From the NCBI GenBank assembly GCA_024233285.1, contig JACKPU010000001.1, forward strand, positions 124,001 to 188,000: 64,000 nt of DNA. The letters run 5' to 3'. This DNA is from Opitutaceae bacterium. GTDB taxonomy: Bacteria > Verrucomicrobiota > Verrucomicrobiia > Opitutales > Opitutaceae. Each line of letters starts with the position of its first letter. Position 1 is the first letter of the stretch. The notes beneath the pieces are model-generated. The model searched no databases. It had not been told where the DNA came from and was given only the letters and a program-made list of their open reading frames with translations. The translations under genes and the position numbers were made by a program. Below, piece by piece: positions 28,754 through 38,397 of this stretch.

Positions 28754-29143
28754 ATGTTACATCGTTTATTACTGATAATCAGTGGTTTATTTGGAATTTG
28801 TGGCATTGGCTTGGGCGCGTTTGGTGCTCATGGCCTGCATGATCGGCTGATCGCAAGCGGCATGCTTTCCGCTTGGGAGACGGCCGTGCTCTACCACTTG
28901 GTGCATACGGTGGCCATCTTGGCGGTCGCTCTGGTTGGACTCGGCCAACATACCGCGGCAACGCGCTGGCTCCAACGCGCAGGGCTCTGGTGGGCTGCCG
29001 GCATCCTGCTCTTCTCCGGCTCACTTTACCTCATGGCGCTGGGCGGACCGCGCTGGTTGGGCCCGATCACCCCGGTGGGCGGACTCGCCTTTCTGGTCGG
29101 CTGGACTATGTTGCTGCCGGCCGCAGCCAAGTCCGGTCGCTGA
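28754..29143 (+). CDS. DUF423 family membrane protein
   Basis: 129 residues with four hydrophobic helices. The family core GAFGAHGLHDRL, the middle WETAVLYHLVHTVAILAVAL and the C-terminal LYLMALGGPRWLGPITPVGG are typical of YgdD/DUF423 inner-membrane proteins. Its biochemical role is unknown in any organism I know of. The cca-type gene begins nine bases after its stop, suggesting co-transcription. Confidence 0.88.
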   Translation: MLHRLLLIISGLFGICGIGLGAFGAHGLHDRLIASGMLSAWETAVLYHLVHTVAILAVALVGLGQHTAATRWLQRAGLWWAAGILLFSGSLYLMALGGPRWLGPITPVGGLAFLVGWTMLLPAAAKSGR

Positions 29144-29152
29144 TTACTGCCG

Positions 29153-30550
29153 ATGAAGCTGCCGCCTGATTTGATGGCCGTGCTGGAGGCGGTGCGTCGC
29201 GTGGGTCGGCCGCGACTGGTGGGCGGCGGGGTGCGGGACTGGCTGCTCGGCTTGGAGTCGCATGACTATGATGTCGAGGTGGCGGGGGTTGATTTCGAAA
29301 CCCTGCAGCGCGCACTCGCTCCCTTTGGTGCAACCGACGTCGTCGGTCGCAGTTTCGGCGTGATCAAACTGCGCAATCGCGGCCGTGAATACGATTTCAG
29401 CCTGCCGCGACGCGAGTCCAAAACCGGCGCCGGACATCGCGGTTTCATGGTGCAACCGGATCCTGATCTGAGTGACGCCGAGGCCGCGGCCCGCCGGGAC
29501 TTCACGGTCAACGCCATCGCCTACGATCCGTTTGCGGACCAACTGATTGATCCGCACGACGGACAGAGCGATTTGCGGCAGCGCCTCCTGCGGCACACGA
29601 GTGCGGCGTTCAGTGACGATCCACTGCGGGTGCTGCGCGGCTTTCAACTCGCCGCTCGCTTCGATTTCGCCTTGGCGCCTGAAACTGCCGCGCTTTGTCG
29701 TCGCATTTCCCCGTCATACCACGAACTACCCAAGGAACGCGTGTGGGGCGAATGGGAGAAATGGGCCGTCAAATCGACGAAACCCTCCCGTGGGCTCGAT
29801 GTGCTGACCGAAACAGACTGGCTGCGGCATTTTCCGGAGATCGCCGTGCTGGCCGAAACGCCGCAAGATCCCGAGTGGCATCCGGAAGGCAACGTATTCG
29901 TGCACACCCAACTTTGCCTCGACGCCTTGGTGAAACTGGCAGGCTGGGCTCAATCACCCGCTGTGCGCCGGCTTCAACTCAGCCTCGCCGTGCTGGCGCA
30001 TGATTTCGGCAAGCCCGCCACCACCGTGCGCGGCGAACGCAAAGGCCAAGAGCGCATAATCAGTCCCGGCCATGAAGCGGTCAGCGTGGAGCCCACCCTC
30101 GCCTTTTTGAGGCGCATCGGCGCACCGTTGGAATTGGACGGTCTCGTCAGTCCCTTGGTGATGCACCACCTCGCGCATCATCACGGCCAAGGCGAATTCA
30201 GCGATGCAGCCGTGCGCCGGCTCGCCCGCAAACTCGCGCCGGCGACAATTGACGATCTGATGCTGGTGATGCGAGCGGATCACGATGGCCGGCCGCCGCT
30301 GCATTCGGCGGAGACCTTGGCACATATTGAAGCGCTCGGCGCCAAAGCCCAAGCGCTGGCCCTGCAAGCTGCGGCCCCGCAACCGATTGTTCTGGGCCGT
30401 CACCTGATCGCGCTCGGGCACCCCCCTGGACCGGACTTCAAGCCCATCCTCGATGCCGCATTCGAGGCGCAACTTGACGGTCAATTCACGCACGAGCTCG
30501 GCGGTATCGCCTGGCTAAGACACTATTTATCCGTGCCTCCCTTGAAATAA
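29153..30550 (+). CDS. CCA-adding-type tRNA nucleotidyltransferase / poly(A) polymerase family with HD domain
   Basis: 465 residues. The class II nucleotidyltransferase head carries RLVGGGVRDWLLG and the metal-binding DYDVEV, with RRDFTVNAIAYDPF, DPLRVLRGFQLAARF and the ERVWGEWEKW nucleotide-recognition region. An HD domain follows (VLAHDFGKPATTV, SPGHEAVSVEPTL, about residues 245-345). It probably completes or repairs tRNA 3' ends, although both tRNAs here encode CCA; a poly(A)-polymerase-like role is also possible. Overlap-free but close behind DUF423, with transaldolase following 28 bases later. Confidence 0.85.
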   Translation: MKLPPDLMAVLEAVRRVGRPRLVGGGVRDWLLGLESHDYDVEVAGVDFETLQRALAPFGATDVVGRSFGVIKLRNRGREYDFSLPRRESKTGAGHRGFMVQPDPDLSDAEAAARRDFTVNAIAYDPFADQLIDPHDGQSDLRQRLLRHTSAAFSDDPLRVLRGFQLAARFDFALAPETAALCRRISPSYHELPKERVWGEWEKWAVKSTKPSRGLDVLTETDWLRHFPEIAVLAETPQDPEWHPEGNVFVHTQLCLDALVKLAGWAQSPAVRRLQLSLAVLAHDFGKPATTVRGERKGQERIISPGHEAVSVEPTLAFLRRIGAPLELDGLVSPLVMHHLAHHHGQGEFSDAAVRRLARKLAPATIDDLMLVMRADHDGRPPLHSAETLAHIEALGAKAQALALQAAAPQPIVLGRHLIALGHPPGPDFKPILDAAFEAQLDGQFTHELGGIAWLRHYLSVPPLK

Positions 30551-30578
30551 CCCCCTCAATCCCTTTCCTTTTATCATC

Positions 30579-31526
30579 ATGGCCACGACTCAACTCGATC
30601 AACTGAAGCAGTTCACCAAGGTGGTCGCCGACACCGGCGATTTCGCGAGCATGAAAAAGTATGCTCCGCAAGACGCCACCACCAATCCCAGCCTGATTCT
30701 CAAGGCCGCCGGCATGTCCGACTATGCCTGGCTAGTGGACAAGGCCCTGCAGGACACCGGCAAGACCGCTTCGCTCGAAACCACGATTGATCAATTGCTG
30801 GTGCTGTTCGGGCAGGAAATCCTGAAAATCGTGCCCGGCCGCGTGTCCACCGAAGTAGACGCCCGTCTGTCCTTCGACACCGAAGGCAGCATCGCCAAAG
30901 CCCGTGACATCATCGCACTCTACGAAAAGGCCGGCATTTCCCGCGATCGCATCCTCATCAAGATCGCCTCGACTTGGGAAGGTATCAAAGCCGCCGAGAC
31001 CCTCGAAAAAGAAGGTATCCACTGCAACCTCACCCTGCTGTTCTCCTTCGCCCAAGCGGTCGCCTGCGCCGAAGCCAAGGTGCAGCTCATCTCGCCCTTC
31101 GTCGGCCGCATTCTCGACTGGTATAAGAAAAGCACCGGCAAGGACTACGCCGGCGCCGAGGATCCCGGCGTGCAATCGGTCACGGAGATTTACAACTACT
31201 ACAAAAAGTTCGGCTACACCACAGAGGTGATGGGCGCGAGTTTCCGCAATACGGGCGAGATCCTTGAGCTGGCAGGCTGCGATTTGCTGACCATCTCTCC
31301 CGCCCTGCTCGGCGAATTGCAGGACGCCACCGGCGAAGTCACGCGCAAGCTTGATGCCAGCAAGGCGGCGCAAGCCGACCTCAAGCAGGTAAGCTTCGAT
31401 GAAAAATCTTTCCGTTTCGCGCTCAACGAGGACGCGATGGCCACGGAAAAAACCGCCGAAGGCATCCGGTCCTTTTCGGCCGATATCGTCAAACTCGAGC
31501 AGGTGCTGCAGAAGAAGCGGGGCTGA
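30579..31526 (+). CDS. tal: Transaldolase
   Basis: 315 residues, classical TalB-like type. It exchanges dihydroxyacetone units between sugar phosphates in the non-oxidative pentose phosphate pathway. Landmarks: DATTNPSLIL near residue 31, RVSTEVDARLSFD, RILIKIASTWEGIKAAETL containing the Schiff-base Lys, and GASFRNTGEILELAGCDLLTISP. The last 38 bases overlap the convergent MOSC gene. Confidence 0.97.
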   Translation: MATTQLDQLKQFTKVVADTGDFASMKKYAPQDATTNPSLILKAAGMSDYAWLVDKALQDTGKTASLETTIDQLLVLFGQEILKIVPGRVSTEVDARLSFDTEGSIAKARDIIALYEKAGISRDRILIKIASTWEGIKAAETLEKEGIHCNLTLLFSFAQAVACAEAKVQLISPFVGRILDWYKKSTGKDYAGAEDPGVQSVTEIYNYYKKFGYTTEVMGASFRNTGEILELAGCDLLTISPALLGELQDATGEVTRKLDASKAAQADLKQVSFDEKSFRFALNEDAMATEKTAEGIRSFSADIVKLEQVLQKKRG

Positions 31527-32001
31527 ACGCAAATTCCGCCGGCCCGGTCCGGAGCATGCCACTGCGCGTGATGCGCGCGCGCAGGCCGCCACGGCCGCGC
31601 AGCCATTCCTCAGCGCCCGCCGCCACCGCTTGGTTCATCCAGTAACACGGCTTGGCCTCGCCCGTGCCTTCAAATTCCACGCCCTGCATGACAAAGCGGC
31701 GGCCTTCCAATTCAGCCAGCGGCAAACCCGCCACGAGCACGTTGCGGCGAAATGCCCCGGCGGATAGCGTCGCGAGTGAAAACTCCCGCTTAATCGCTTC
31801 GTAATCCTCCCATGCAAAGAAGGTGATCTGCCCTTTGTAGTCTGCTTTGAAATCGAAGAAGCGATCGCCTTCAATGCCGCGACCGGCCACGCATTGAATC
31901 GCCTCGACCGCAACCGTCGGCTCGCTGCCGGCAGGCTGGCCATGATGACCAAAGTAGTTATGCCCGGGTGAGACAAAAATCTGGCGGATGTGCACGTCCA
32001 C
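31489..32001 (-). CDS. MOSC domain protein
   Basis: 170 residues. A single MOSC domain (molybdenum cofactor sulfurase C-terminal type) from about residue 28: AIQCVAGRGIEGDRFFDF, then SLATLSAGAFRRNVLVAGLPL and the conserved Cys in EAKPCYWMNQAV, thought to bind sulfur or a molybdenum cofactor. Such stand-alone proteins resemble YiiM/YuaD-like factors or mARC relatives. The gene overlaps the 3' end of tal by 38 bases on the opposite strand, and its 5' end is divergent from the GH20-like gene. Confidence 0.82.
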   Translation of the reverse strand: MDVHIRQIFVSPGHNYFGHHGQPAGSEPTVAVEAIQCVAGRGIEGDRFFDFKADYKGQITFFAWEDYEAIKREFSLATLSAGAFRRNVLVAGLPLAELEGRRFVMQGVEFEGTGEAKPCYWMNQAVAAGAEEWLRGRGGLRARITRSGMLRTGPAEFAFSPASSAAPARV

Positions 32002-32051
32002 GCCGCCAAAACTATCCCGCTAAGCCGAACCGACAAGCCCACGCTTCATTT

Positions 32052-33980
32052 ATGCCAGCCCCCGTTCTGCCCATTCGCGCGTTCCAGTGGGATCTGGCAC
32101 GCCAAGTCGAACGCCTCGACTGGCTGCTGCAGCAACTCCCGCGCTACGCGGACTGGGGTTATCAGGAGCTGTATCTGCACCTCGAGGATGCAGTGGAGTT
32201 TCCCAGTCTGCCGGCAGTCGCACGGAAAGACGCATACACTTATCGCCAAATGGAGCGGCTGGTCACGCGAGCGACCAAGGCAGGAATCAACGTGGTGCCG
32301 ATCGTCAATCTGCTCGGGCACACCCAGTATCTCATCAAGGTGCCCGAACTGCGCGACCTCAACGAACTGCGCAATGCCGACGGTTCGCCGCAGGCGACCG
32401 GGCAAATCTGTCCGTTGCATCCGCGCACGCTCGAAGTCGCCGAACAACTGCTGCGTGACATGGCGCCCTTTTGCACGGCCGGGAAAGTGCACGTTGGCCT
32501 CGATGAATCGTTTCACCTCGGCAAACATCCGCTGAGCCGGCGCGAGGTGCGCCGCATCGGCTTGGCCACGCACTTCGCCGGTCACGTCAACCGGCTGCGC
32601 GAGATCACCCGTCGGATGAATCTGCGCATGGGCATGTGGGCCGACATGCTGTATTTCCTGCCGGGTGCCATCCCGCTGCTGCCGAATGACCTGATCGCCT
32701 ACGATTGGTATTATTATCCGTTCAAACGACTGCCACGCGTCGAACTGTTCAACTATGCCGAGGTCGATCTCGCAACGCCACTGATGAAGCGCGGTATCGA
32801 ATATTGGGGCTGTCCGATGAACGGTGCGTTTCGTCACGAACCAATGCCACACTTCAATGATCGGCTGGCCAATGCGGTTTCATGGTGGAAACGCTGCCGC
32901 AAAATCGGCGCCGCCGGTTTTCTTATGACGTCGTGGGAACCTAACCGGCTGGCCATGGAAACAACGACATTGGTGGACGCCGCCGTTTCGGAATTATGGA
33001 GCCCTCGTAAGCGACGACTAAACCGCACCGCAATGTTGTCGGCTGGCATCCGCAAGATATCCAATCAACGTAACTCAGCCCTCGTCGCGGCTGAGTTGCT
33101 CGCCGCTGATCGCCACGCGTTCACTGGCTACGCTCGATGGGAAATCAATAAAGCATGGCTGCTAGCATCGGGCCCGAGGAATTTGGCCACATATTCCCGT
33201 GAGCTGGGCTTTTTTGATAAGTTGGCACTCAAGTCAGCCCATTGGCCTGTGACCTTGGCGGCCAGTATAGCCTACAGACGCTACTTGGCCGTGCGCGATG
33301 TCCACGTGCGGATTTGGCGCGATGCGACGCTTTCCCTGCGAGAGCACTGGACCCGAAACCGCCCCATCATACAACAGCTCCGTCGTTTGCTGGCACAAAC
33401 CAAAGTCTTTCAAAAGGAGTGGTTCCAAGGACGCCACGCCGCAGAACAAATGTGGCTCACAAGTCGGCAACCGAACTCAACGGCGCCCAACTTGGTCCTG
33501 CTGGATCGCGATCAGCTCCAATTAGAAATGTGGTCTGCATGGCTGCGCCAATGCCTGATCAACTCTGAGCATGTGATGACAGCGAACACCGTGGTCGCTG
33601 GTTGGCTGTTGAGTTTCTCAGTCTGGAATTTCGCCCCGGCAGTTCAGCGGATCGTGATTGAACAAAGAATCGGGCACGCTTGGCAGCCTGTAAAATCGTG
33701 CCACACCATCGAATTTCAGAGCCGTGGGGCTGCACCTCAATCATCTCTAAGGCACCTTTATGCCGCTCCGGTTTCAGGCTCGACCGAACATCCTCCATCT
33801 TTGCGATTAGTGATTGGCGGAGTCGGCCGCGTCAGAATTTCAGAGCTAAAAATCACCGACGGTATTAATACTTGGACCGCCGCATCAAAATCCTGGCTGG
33901 AAGTTGGCCACAAGCCGGTCACGGGATGGCCACGATTGGATCGCATATCCTGCTATGTGCCCAAATTACTGCGCATTTAA
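32052..33980 (+). CDS. Glycoside hydrolase family 20-like protein
   Basis: 642 residues from ATG 32052 (MPAPVLPIRAFQWDLARQV). The first 330 residues form a TIM-barrel of the GH20 beta-hexosaminidase kind: WGYQELYLHLEDAVEFP, VPIVNLLGHTQYLIKVPEL, and VHVGLDESFHLGKH, where the Asp-Glu pair is the expected catalytic couple of the substrate-assisted mechanism. No signal peptide is seen. The second half (about 340-640) matches nothing I recognise and its codon use is visibly less GC-rich than the first half. It likely acts on N-acetylhexosaminides in the cytoplasm (inference). Shares a bidirectional terminator with the TonB receptor. Confidence 0.75.
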   Translation: MPAPVLPIRAFQWDLARQVERLDWLLQQLPRYADWGYQELYLHLEDAVEFPSLPAVARKDAYTYRQMERLVTRATKAGINVVPIVNLLGHTQYLIKVPELRDLNELRNADGSPQATGQICPLHPRTLEVAEQLLRDMAPFCTAGKVHVGLDESFHLGKHPLSRREVRRIGLATHFAGHVNRLREITRRMNLRMGMWADMLYFLPGAIPLLPNDLIAYDWYYYPFKRLPRVELFNYAEVDLATPLMKRGIEYWGCPMNGAFRHEPMPHFNDRLANAVSWWKRCRKIGAAGFLMTSWEPNRLAMETTTLVDAAVSELWSPRKRRLNRTAMLSAGIRKISNQRNSALVAAELLAADRHAFTGYARWEINKAWLLASGPRNLATYSRELGFFDKLALKSAHWPVTLAASIAYRRYLAVRDVHVRIWRDATLSLREHWTRNRPIIQQLRRLLAQTKVFQKEWFQGRHAAEQMWLTSRQPNSTAPNLVLLDRDQLQLEMWSAWLRQCLINSEHVMTANTVVAGWLLSFSVWNFAPAVQRIVIEQRIGHAWQPVKSCHTIEFQSRGAAPQSSLRHLYAAPVSGSTEHPPSLRLVIGGVGRVRISELKITDGINTWTAASKSWLEVGHKPVTGWPRLDRISCYVPKLLRI

Positions 33981-33989
33981 ACAAACAAA

Positions 33990-34016
33990 AAGGCGGCCGG
34001 GATTTCCGGCCGCCTT
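33990..34016. terminator. Bidirectional terminator between GH20-like and TonB-receptor genes
   Basis: Perfect 11-bp stem AAGGCGGCCGG / CCGGCCGCCTT with a five-base loop, flanked by A-rich (33984-33990) and T-rich sequence, between two convergent stops. Confidence 0.9.
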
Positions 34017-34043
34017 GTTTTAAGCTTTGCGCCTAAAGACTTC

Positions 34044-37007
34044 TTAGAAGTCGTAACCCACGCTCAACTGCATGCGACGCGGGGTCTGCCACGAAGTTGG
34101 GAGGAGGTAGGTGGCGTCACGCGTGCCCGAGAGGTCGACTTCAGCGGTTTCAACGCGTTCCATAACGGTCTGGAGGTTGAGCACGTTGAAGATATCGAGC
34201 TGCATCGTGAGCTTCTTTTGAGCCCAGGCCGGACGGTAGCGGAGGCTGAGGTTGTTTTCGAACACCCAGTCCATGCGACCGGCGGCGCCACGGGACACCT
34301 TGTAGTAGTCGGATTGGTAAGCCGTGCCGACCACCGGATCGTTAAACCAGCCGAGCTTATTAAGCGCGCGGCCCGAGGTGTAACGCAGGTTCGTGCCGAG
34401 GGTCAGCTCATCGGTAAGCGCATAGGAACCGAAGAACTTGAACGCATGGCGACGGTCGTTGGCCAGGTAACCGTAGGATCCGGTTTGCAGCGCCGGGGTA
34501 TCGAACTGAATCGTAATACCGGCATCATCCTGGTCGTTATCGGACAGAACCCAACCCTCGGTGTTACCGTAGTTTTGCGACCACGTATAGGAGAACTGAG
34601 CGGACCATTTACCATCCCAGACCTTTTCGATGAGGAGCTCAACCGCGGCATACTTACGGATACCTTCGGTGTAACCGAGCTGCTCAGCAGTCAGGGTGAC
34701 CGGAACAACCCCATTGCCGTCCTCAAAGTCCCACGCGGTTTGCATGCCGCTGCCGGGATTGCCGAGCACGTAGTGGAAGTAGCCGGAGAAATCAGCCCCG
34801 GCAAGGCCGAGCGTGTTCTGGGCATATTCGGTCAAAGCATGGTCAACGATCATGTCGTCCATGGTGGATTGCAGCTCGCGGTAGGTGCCGCGGATGCCGA
34901 TACGATAGTCCTCGTTCAATGCGTGGTCCACACCGAGGATGATTTCGTCCTGATACATCGGTTCAATGCCGCGGTCCACGATGGTGTCCTTGTCCGGGAT
35001 GCTGCCATCCGAGAAGAACGTCGTGTTACCGATCTTGGCGCCCTTGATCGGGGTGCCATCAGCATTGACGCCATTCAAGACGTAGTAGTCTTGGGTGTAG
35101 AGCTCACCACCGGAGAGGCGAACATTGGTGTTCGAAGCCACCGGCATGTGGTAACGACCATAGTTGGCGTAGATCTTGGTCTTCTGGTCACCGAAGAGAT
35201 CGAACGAAGCGCCGAGACGCGGAGCGATCTGGTCGTCGATGGTAATAAACGCCTCACCAGCTTTGTTGTAGTTGGTGAAGGACTCGTTGCGGACGCCAAG
35301 GCGGAGCAACAGGCGGTTGTCCATCAGGCTCCAGTTGTCTTCGACGTAGTATGCTTCGGACTCAACGTCGAAAGAACCGAGCACTTGGTAGATACGGTCA
35401 CGCACCGCTTGGGTGACACCGGCCGGAACCGTGCCGCCCGAAAGGGAAGCGCCGGGAGTGACGGTGACATAACGGTAGTAGATACCACCGGAGTAGGACG
35501 TTTCGTCATCCGAGGTGTTGTTCTCACTGTCGTAACCCACGCGGAGGGTATGGTCACCAAGGAGCGAGAAGGTATAGGTCAAGTCAAGACGCATGGACTC
35601 GCGAGTATCGAAACCGGCGGAAACCAAGGACGTGCTACCGGAGAGGGTGCTGGCACCACCAGCGCGGGCATCGATGACGAGAGGAACCGTATCTTGGTCG
35701 CTCAAGGTTGAGAGCGTGTTCTCACCCTTACCCCACATGGCGGACAGCGTGAGATTGTCAGTCAAGCTGCCAACATAGCGGGCGATCTTCACTTCACCAC
35801 CACGGGTCGACTCGATGTTGAGCGGATTGGTGCCCTGATCGGTTTTCGATGCGTAGTTGAAGTCCGTATCGGTGTTGAGCGTGTTGCTCTCATTCTTGAT
35901 GTAGGTCACTTCCACGGTATGACCGGGGAAAACGTTGGCGGTCAGTTTGCCGAGGTAGAGCGGGTCATCCAGCTTCTGGTGACGGATACGTGTGCCGGAC
36001 GAGATGACGTTTTGCGTCTGGATGTCGCGGACATTATAGAGACCGTAGAAGAACAGTTTGTCCTTAAGGATCGGGCCGCTGGCATAGACGTTAATGTCCA
36101 AGCTGTCGTATTCGTCAGCGCCGTTGTAGTTCCAGACGGAGTTCGGGGTGCCACCTTGCGAGGTGTAGAACACGTTGGGTCGATCCTCGTAGCCGGCATC
36201 CGGAATGTAGTAAACATTGAAGCCGCCCTTGTAGGTGTTCGAACCGGTCTTGGTCGTGGCATTGATAACGCCACCCAGCGAGCGGCCGAACTCGGCGGAG
36301 TAACCGCCGGTCTTGACTTCGAACTGGTCGTAAGCCTCGAACGGCACGCTCATCGGGTTGGTGCCCGTGCGGAAGTCGCTAAGGTTGAAGCCGTCGACAA
36401 AGTAGGCGTTTTCAGCGACCGAAGCGCCACCGAAGGAAGCGAGGTTGCCGAAACCGGGGTCACCGACAACGGTGCCAGGAGCCATCAGCGCAACGTCGGT
36501 CGTGTTACGGGCGACGGGCAGCTGCTTGAGCTGAACCGCATTGAACACCGTGACGGATTCAGTGCGGCTGAAATCGATCGGGTTGAAAGAGACACCGGTA
36601 ACCTCGAACTTTTCGAGTTCAATGATGGCGTCATCGCCGAAGTTCACCGTAGAGGTGGACGCGAGGCTGACCTCGACGATCACTTCGCGCTCCTGACCCG
36701 TGGCCGTGACCTTGTAACGGCCCGGGGGCACCGACGTCATGACGAAGGAACCGTTGCCGGAGGCGGTCACGGAGCGAGTGTAACCAGTGTCGACGCTGAC
36801 GGCGGTGACAGTGCTACCAGCACCGACTTTACCGGCCAGCGAGCCAGTGGTGTTTGTTTGAGCATAACCAGCGTTGGTCGCAACGAGTGCGGTCAACACG
36901 GTTAGAGCCGCAACGGCGGCAAATCGTTTTGCGTAATTACCGAGCAAAACGAAACGTTCCAACAGGGCGCGGAATCCCCACGCCTTCCAGTCGGGAAGTG
37001 TGTTCAT
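34044..37007 (-). CDS. TonB-dependent outer-membrane receptor with carboxypeptidase-like regulatory domain
   Basis: 987 residues. A long N-terminus (MNTLPDWKAWGFRALL) precedes the signal hydrophobic stretch AAVAALTVLTALVATNAGYAQ. Residues 52-115 form a CarboxypepD_reg-like beta-sandwich (TTGSLAGKVG, VPPGRYKVTATGQ), then a plug domain (LPVARNTTDVALMAPGTV, FGGASVAENAYFVDGFNL, GRSLGGVINATTKTGSN) and a 22-strand-type barrel ending in the aromatic LSVGYDF. Receptors with this Oar/SusC-like layout import glycans, peptides or siderophores using TonB energy. No SusD or ligand-specific partner is next to it, so the substrate is unknown. The 187 bases upstream contain no feature I can name. Confidence 0.92.
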   Translation of the reverse strand: MNTLPDWKAWGFRALLERFVLLGNYAKRFAAVAALTVLTALVATNAGYAQTNTTGSLAGKVGAGSTVTAVSVDTGYTRSVTASGNGSFVMTSVPPGRYKVTATGQEREVIVEVSLASTSTVNFGDDAIIELEKFEVTGVSFNPIDFSRTESVTVFNAVQLKQLPVARNTTDVALMAPGTVVGDPGFGNLASFGGASVAENAYFVDGFNLSDFRTGTNPMSVPFEAYDQFEVKTGGYSAEFGRSLGGVINATTKTGSNTYKGGFNVYYIPDAGYEDRPNVFYTSQGGTPNSVWNYNGADEYDSLDINVYASGPILKDKLFFYGLYNVRDIQTQNVISSGTRIRHQKLDDPLYLGKLTANVFPGHTVEVTYIKNESNTLNTDTDFNYASKTDQGTNPLNIESTRGGEVKIARYVGSLTDNLTLSAMWGKGENTLSTLSDQDTVPLVIDARAGGASTLSGSTSLVSAGFDTRESMRLDLTYTFSLLGDHTLRVGYDSENNTSDDETSYSGGIYYRYVTVTPGASLSGGTVPAGVTQAVRDRIYQVLGSFDVESEAYYVEDNWSLMDNRLLLRLGVRNESFTNYNKAGEAFITIDDQIAPRLGASFDLFGDQKTKIYANYGRYHMPVASNTNVRLSGGELYTQDYYVLNGVNADGTPIKGAKIGNTTFFSDGSIPDKDTIVDRGIEPMYQDEIILGVDHALNEDYRIGIRGTYRELQSTMDDMIVDHALTEYAQNTLGLAGADFSGYFHYVLGNPGSGMQTAWDFEDGNGVVPVTLTAEQLGYTEGIRKYAAVELLIEKVWDGKWSAQFSYTWSQNYGNTEGWVLSDNDQDDAGITIQFDTPALQTGSYGYLANDRRHAFKFFGSYALTDELTLGTNLRYTSGRALNKLGWFNDPVVGTAYQSDYYKVSRGAAGRMDWVFENNLSLRYRPAWAQKKLTMQLDIFNVLNLQTVMERVETAEVDLSGTRDATYLLPTSWQTPRRMQLSVGYDF

Positions 37008-37193
37008 AGTTCAGTTGTGTGTGTTGTGTTGTTAGGCAAGAGAGCGGCCTGTGCCGCATGTTCTCTTGTTTATGACAAATGCAATTTCCGTGCCGGGAAT
37101 CAACCAAATTTAGTTACGCCAAGGTTACGGCGCGTTTCTGCCCGCAAAAGCAACCCGTTGGCGCGTAGGCACAACGCCGCCCGAACCGGACGG

Positions 37194-38345
37194 TTATAGC
37201 AGTGCCTTGAGGTCCTGCGCGTGGGCCAAAGCTGTGTCCACCGCATCGGCGCTGACTGTGAAATGCCCCATCTTGCGCCCCACCCGCGCCTCGGCTTTGC
37301 CGTATAGGTGCAGCTTGGCACCGGCGTGTTTCAACACTGCCGGCCAATGCGGCAGACGGCGGGTCTTGCCATCCGATTCAAACCACGAGTCTCCCAGAAT
37401 GTTGACCATCACCGCCGGCGATCGCTGCGCAGGATCACCCAAGGGCAATCCGCAAACGGCCCGCACGTGTTGTTCGAATTGAGAAACCCAACATGAATCC
37501 AAAGTGTAGTGTCCCGAGTTGTGCGGACGCGGGGCGAGTTCGTTGACCAGCAGCTCACCTTCGGTCGTCAGAAACAGCTCCACCGCAACCAGACCCACCA
37601 CGTCCAGCTTATTGGCGATATCTTGGCCGATCGCCTCCGCCTGCTCGCAAATTCCGACCGCCACCCGCGCGGGCACAATGGAAAAATCGAGAATGTGATT
37701 GGTGTGAATGTTCTCCGCCACCGGAAAGGTCCGGCATTCGCCGTTGCTGCTGCGTGCCACCACCACGGAAAGCTCGCATTGGAAATTGATGAAGCGCTCC
37801 ACCACGGCCCGTTGTCCGGCGAACTGCTTCACCGCCTCCTTCACGCCGGCCTCATCCTTGACCTTCAACTGGCCTTTGCCGTCGTAGCCGAAGTCAGCCG
37901 TCTTGACCACGCACGGCAATCCAACCTCGCTGATCGCTGCCGCGACATCGCCATCGACGGCGACTGCGCAAAATCGGGCGTGGGGAATACCGTTGTTTTT
38001 CAACCAAGTCTTCTCCCGCAAGCGGTTCTGACATACCTCCAGCACCCGCCAGTGCGGATACAGTTGCGTAAGGTTTTCCGACTCGATCTGCCGCAAGGGT
38101 TCGGCCGGGATGTTCTCAAATTCATAGGTCACCACATCGCAGTTCCGCACAAATTCCCGCAGCGCTTCGGTGTCGGTGTAAGGCGCATTGACTTCCCGGT
38201 TCGCCACCGCTCCCGCCGGACAATCGGCCTGCGGTTCATAAACATGCACGCGGTAGCCGAGTGTCTGCGCCGCCTGCGCCAGCATGCGGCCCAATTGACC
38301 GCCACCCAGAATACCGATGCAACTGCCGGGAAGAATCATTGCCAT
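37194..38345 (-). CDS. purK: 5-(carboxyamino)imidazole ribonucleotide synthase
   Basis: 383 residues of ATP-grasp fold. PurK makes N5-CAIR from AIR, bicarbonate and ATP in purine synthesis. Motifs: IGILGGGQLGRMLAQAAQTLG at the N-terminus, VVKTADFGYDGKGQLKV in the ATP-grasp region, and VNELAPRPHNSGHYTLDSC near the C-terminus. It lies 52 bases after purE, its substrate-channel partner, on the same strand. Confidence 0.97.
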   Translation of the reverse strand: MAMILPGSCIGILGGGQLGRMLAQAAQTLGYRVHVYEPQADCPAGAVANREVNAPYTDTEALREFVRNCDVVTYEFENIPAEPLRQIESENLTQLYPHWRVLEVCQNRLREKTWLKNNGIPHARFCAVAVDGDVAAAISEVGLPCVVKTADFGYDGKGQLKVKDEAGVKEAVKQFAGQRAVVERFINFQCELSVVVARSSNGECRTFPVAENIHTNHILDFSIVPARVAVGICEQAEAIGQDIANKLDVVGLVAVELFLTTEGELLVNELAPRPHNSGHYTLDSCWVSQFEQHVRAVCGLPLGDPAQRSPAVMVNILGDSWFESDGKTRRLPHWPAVLKHAGAKLHLYGKAEARVGRKMGHFTVSADAVDTALAHAQDLKALL

Positions 38346-38397
38346 GCCTCAATGGCAGGCGCGATCAGCCGAACCGCAAGCCAAACTCACGGCCGCC

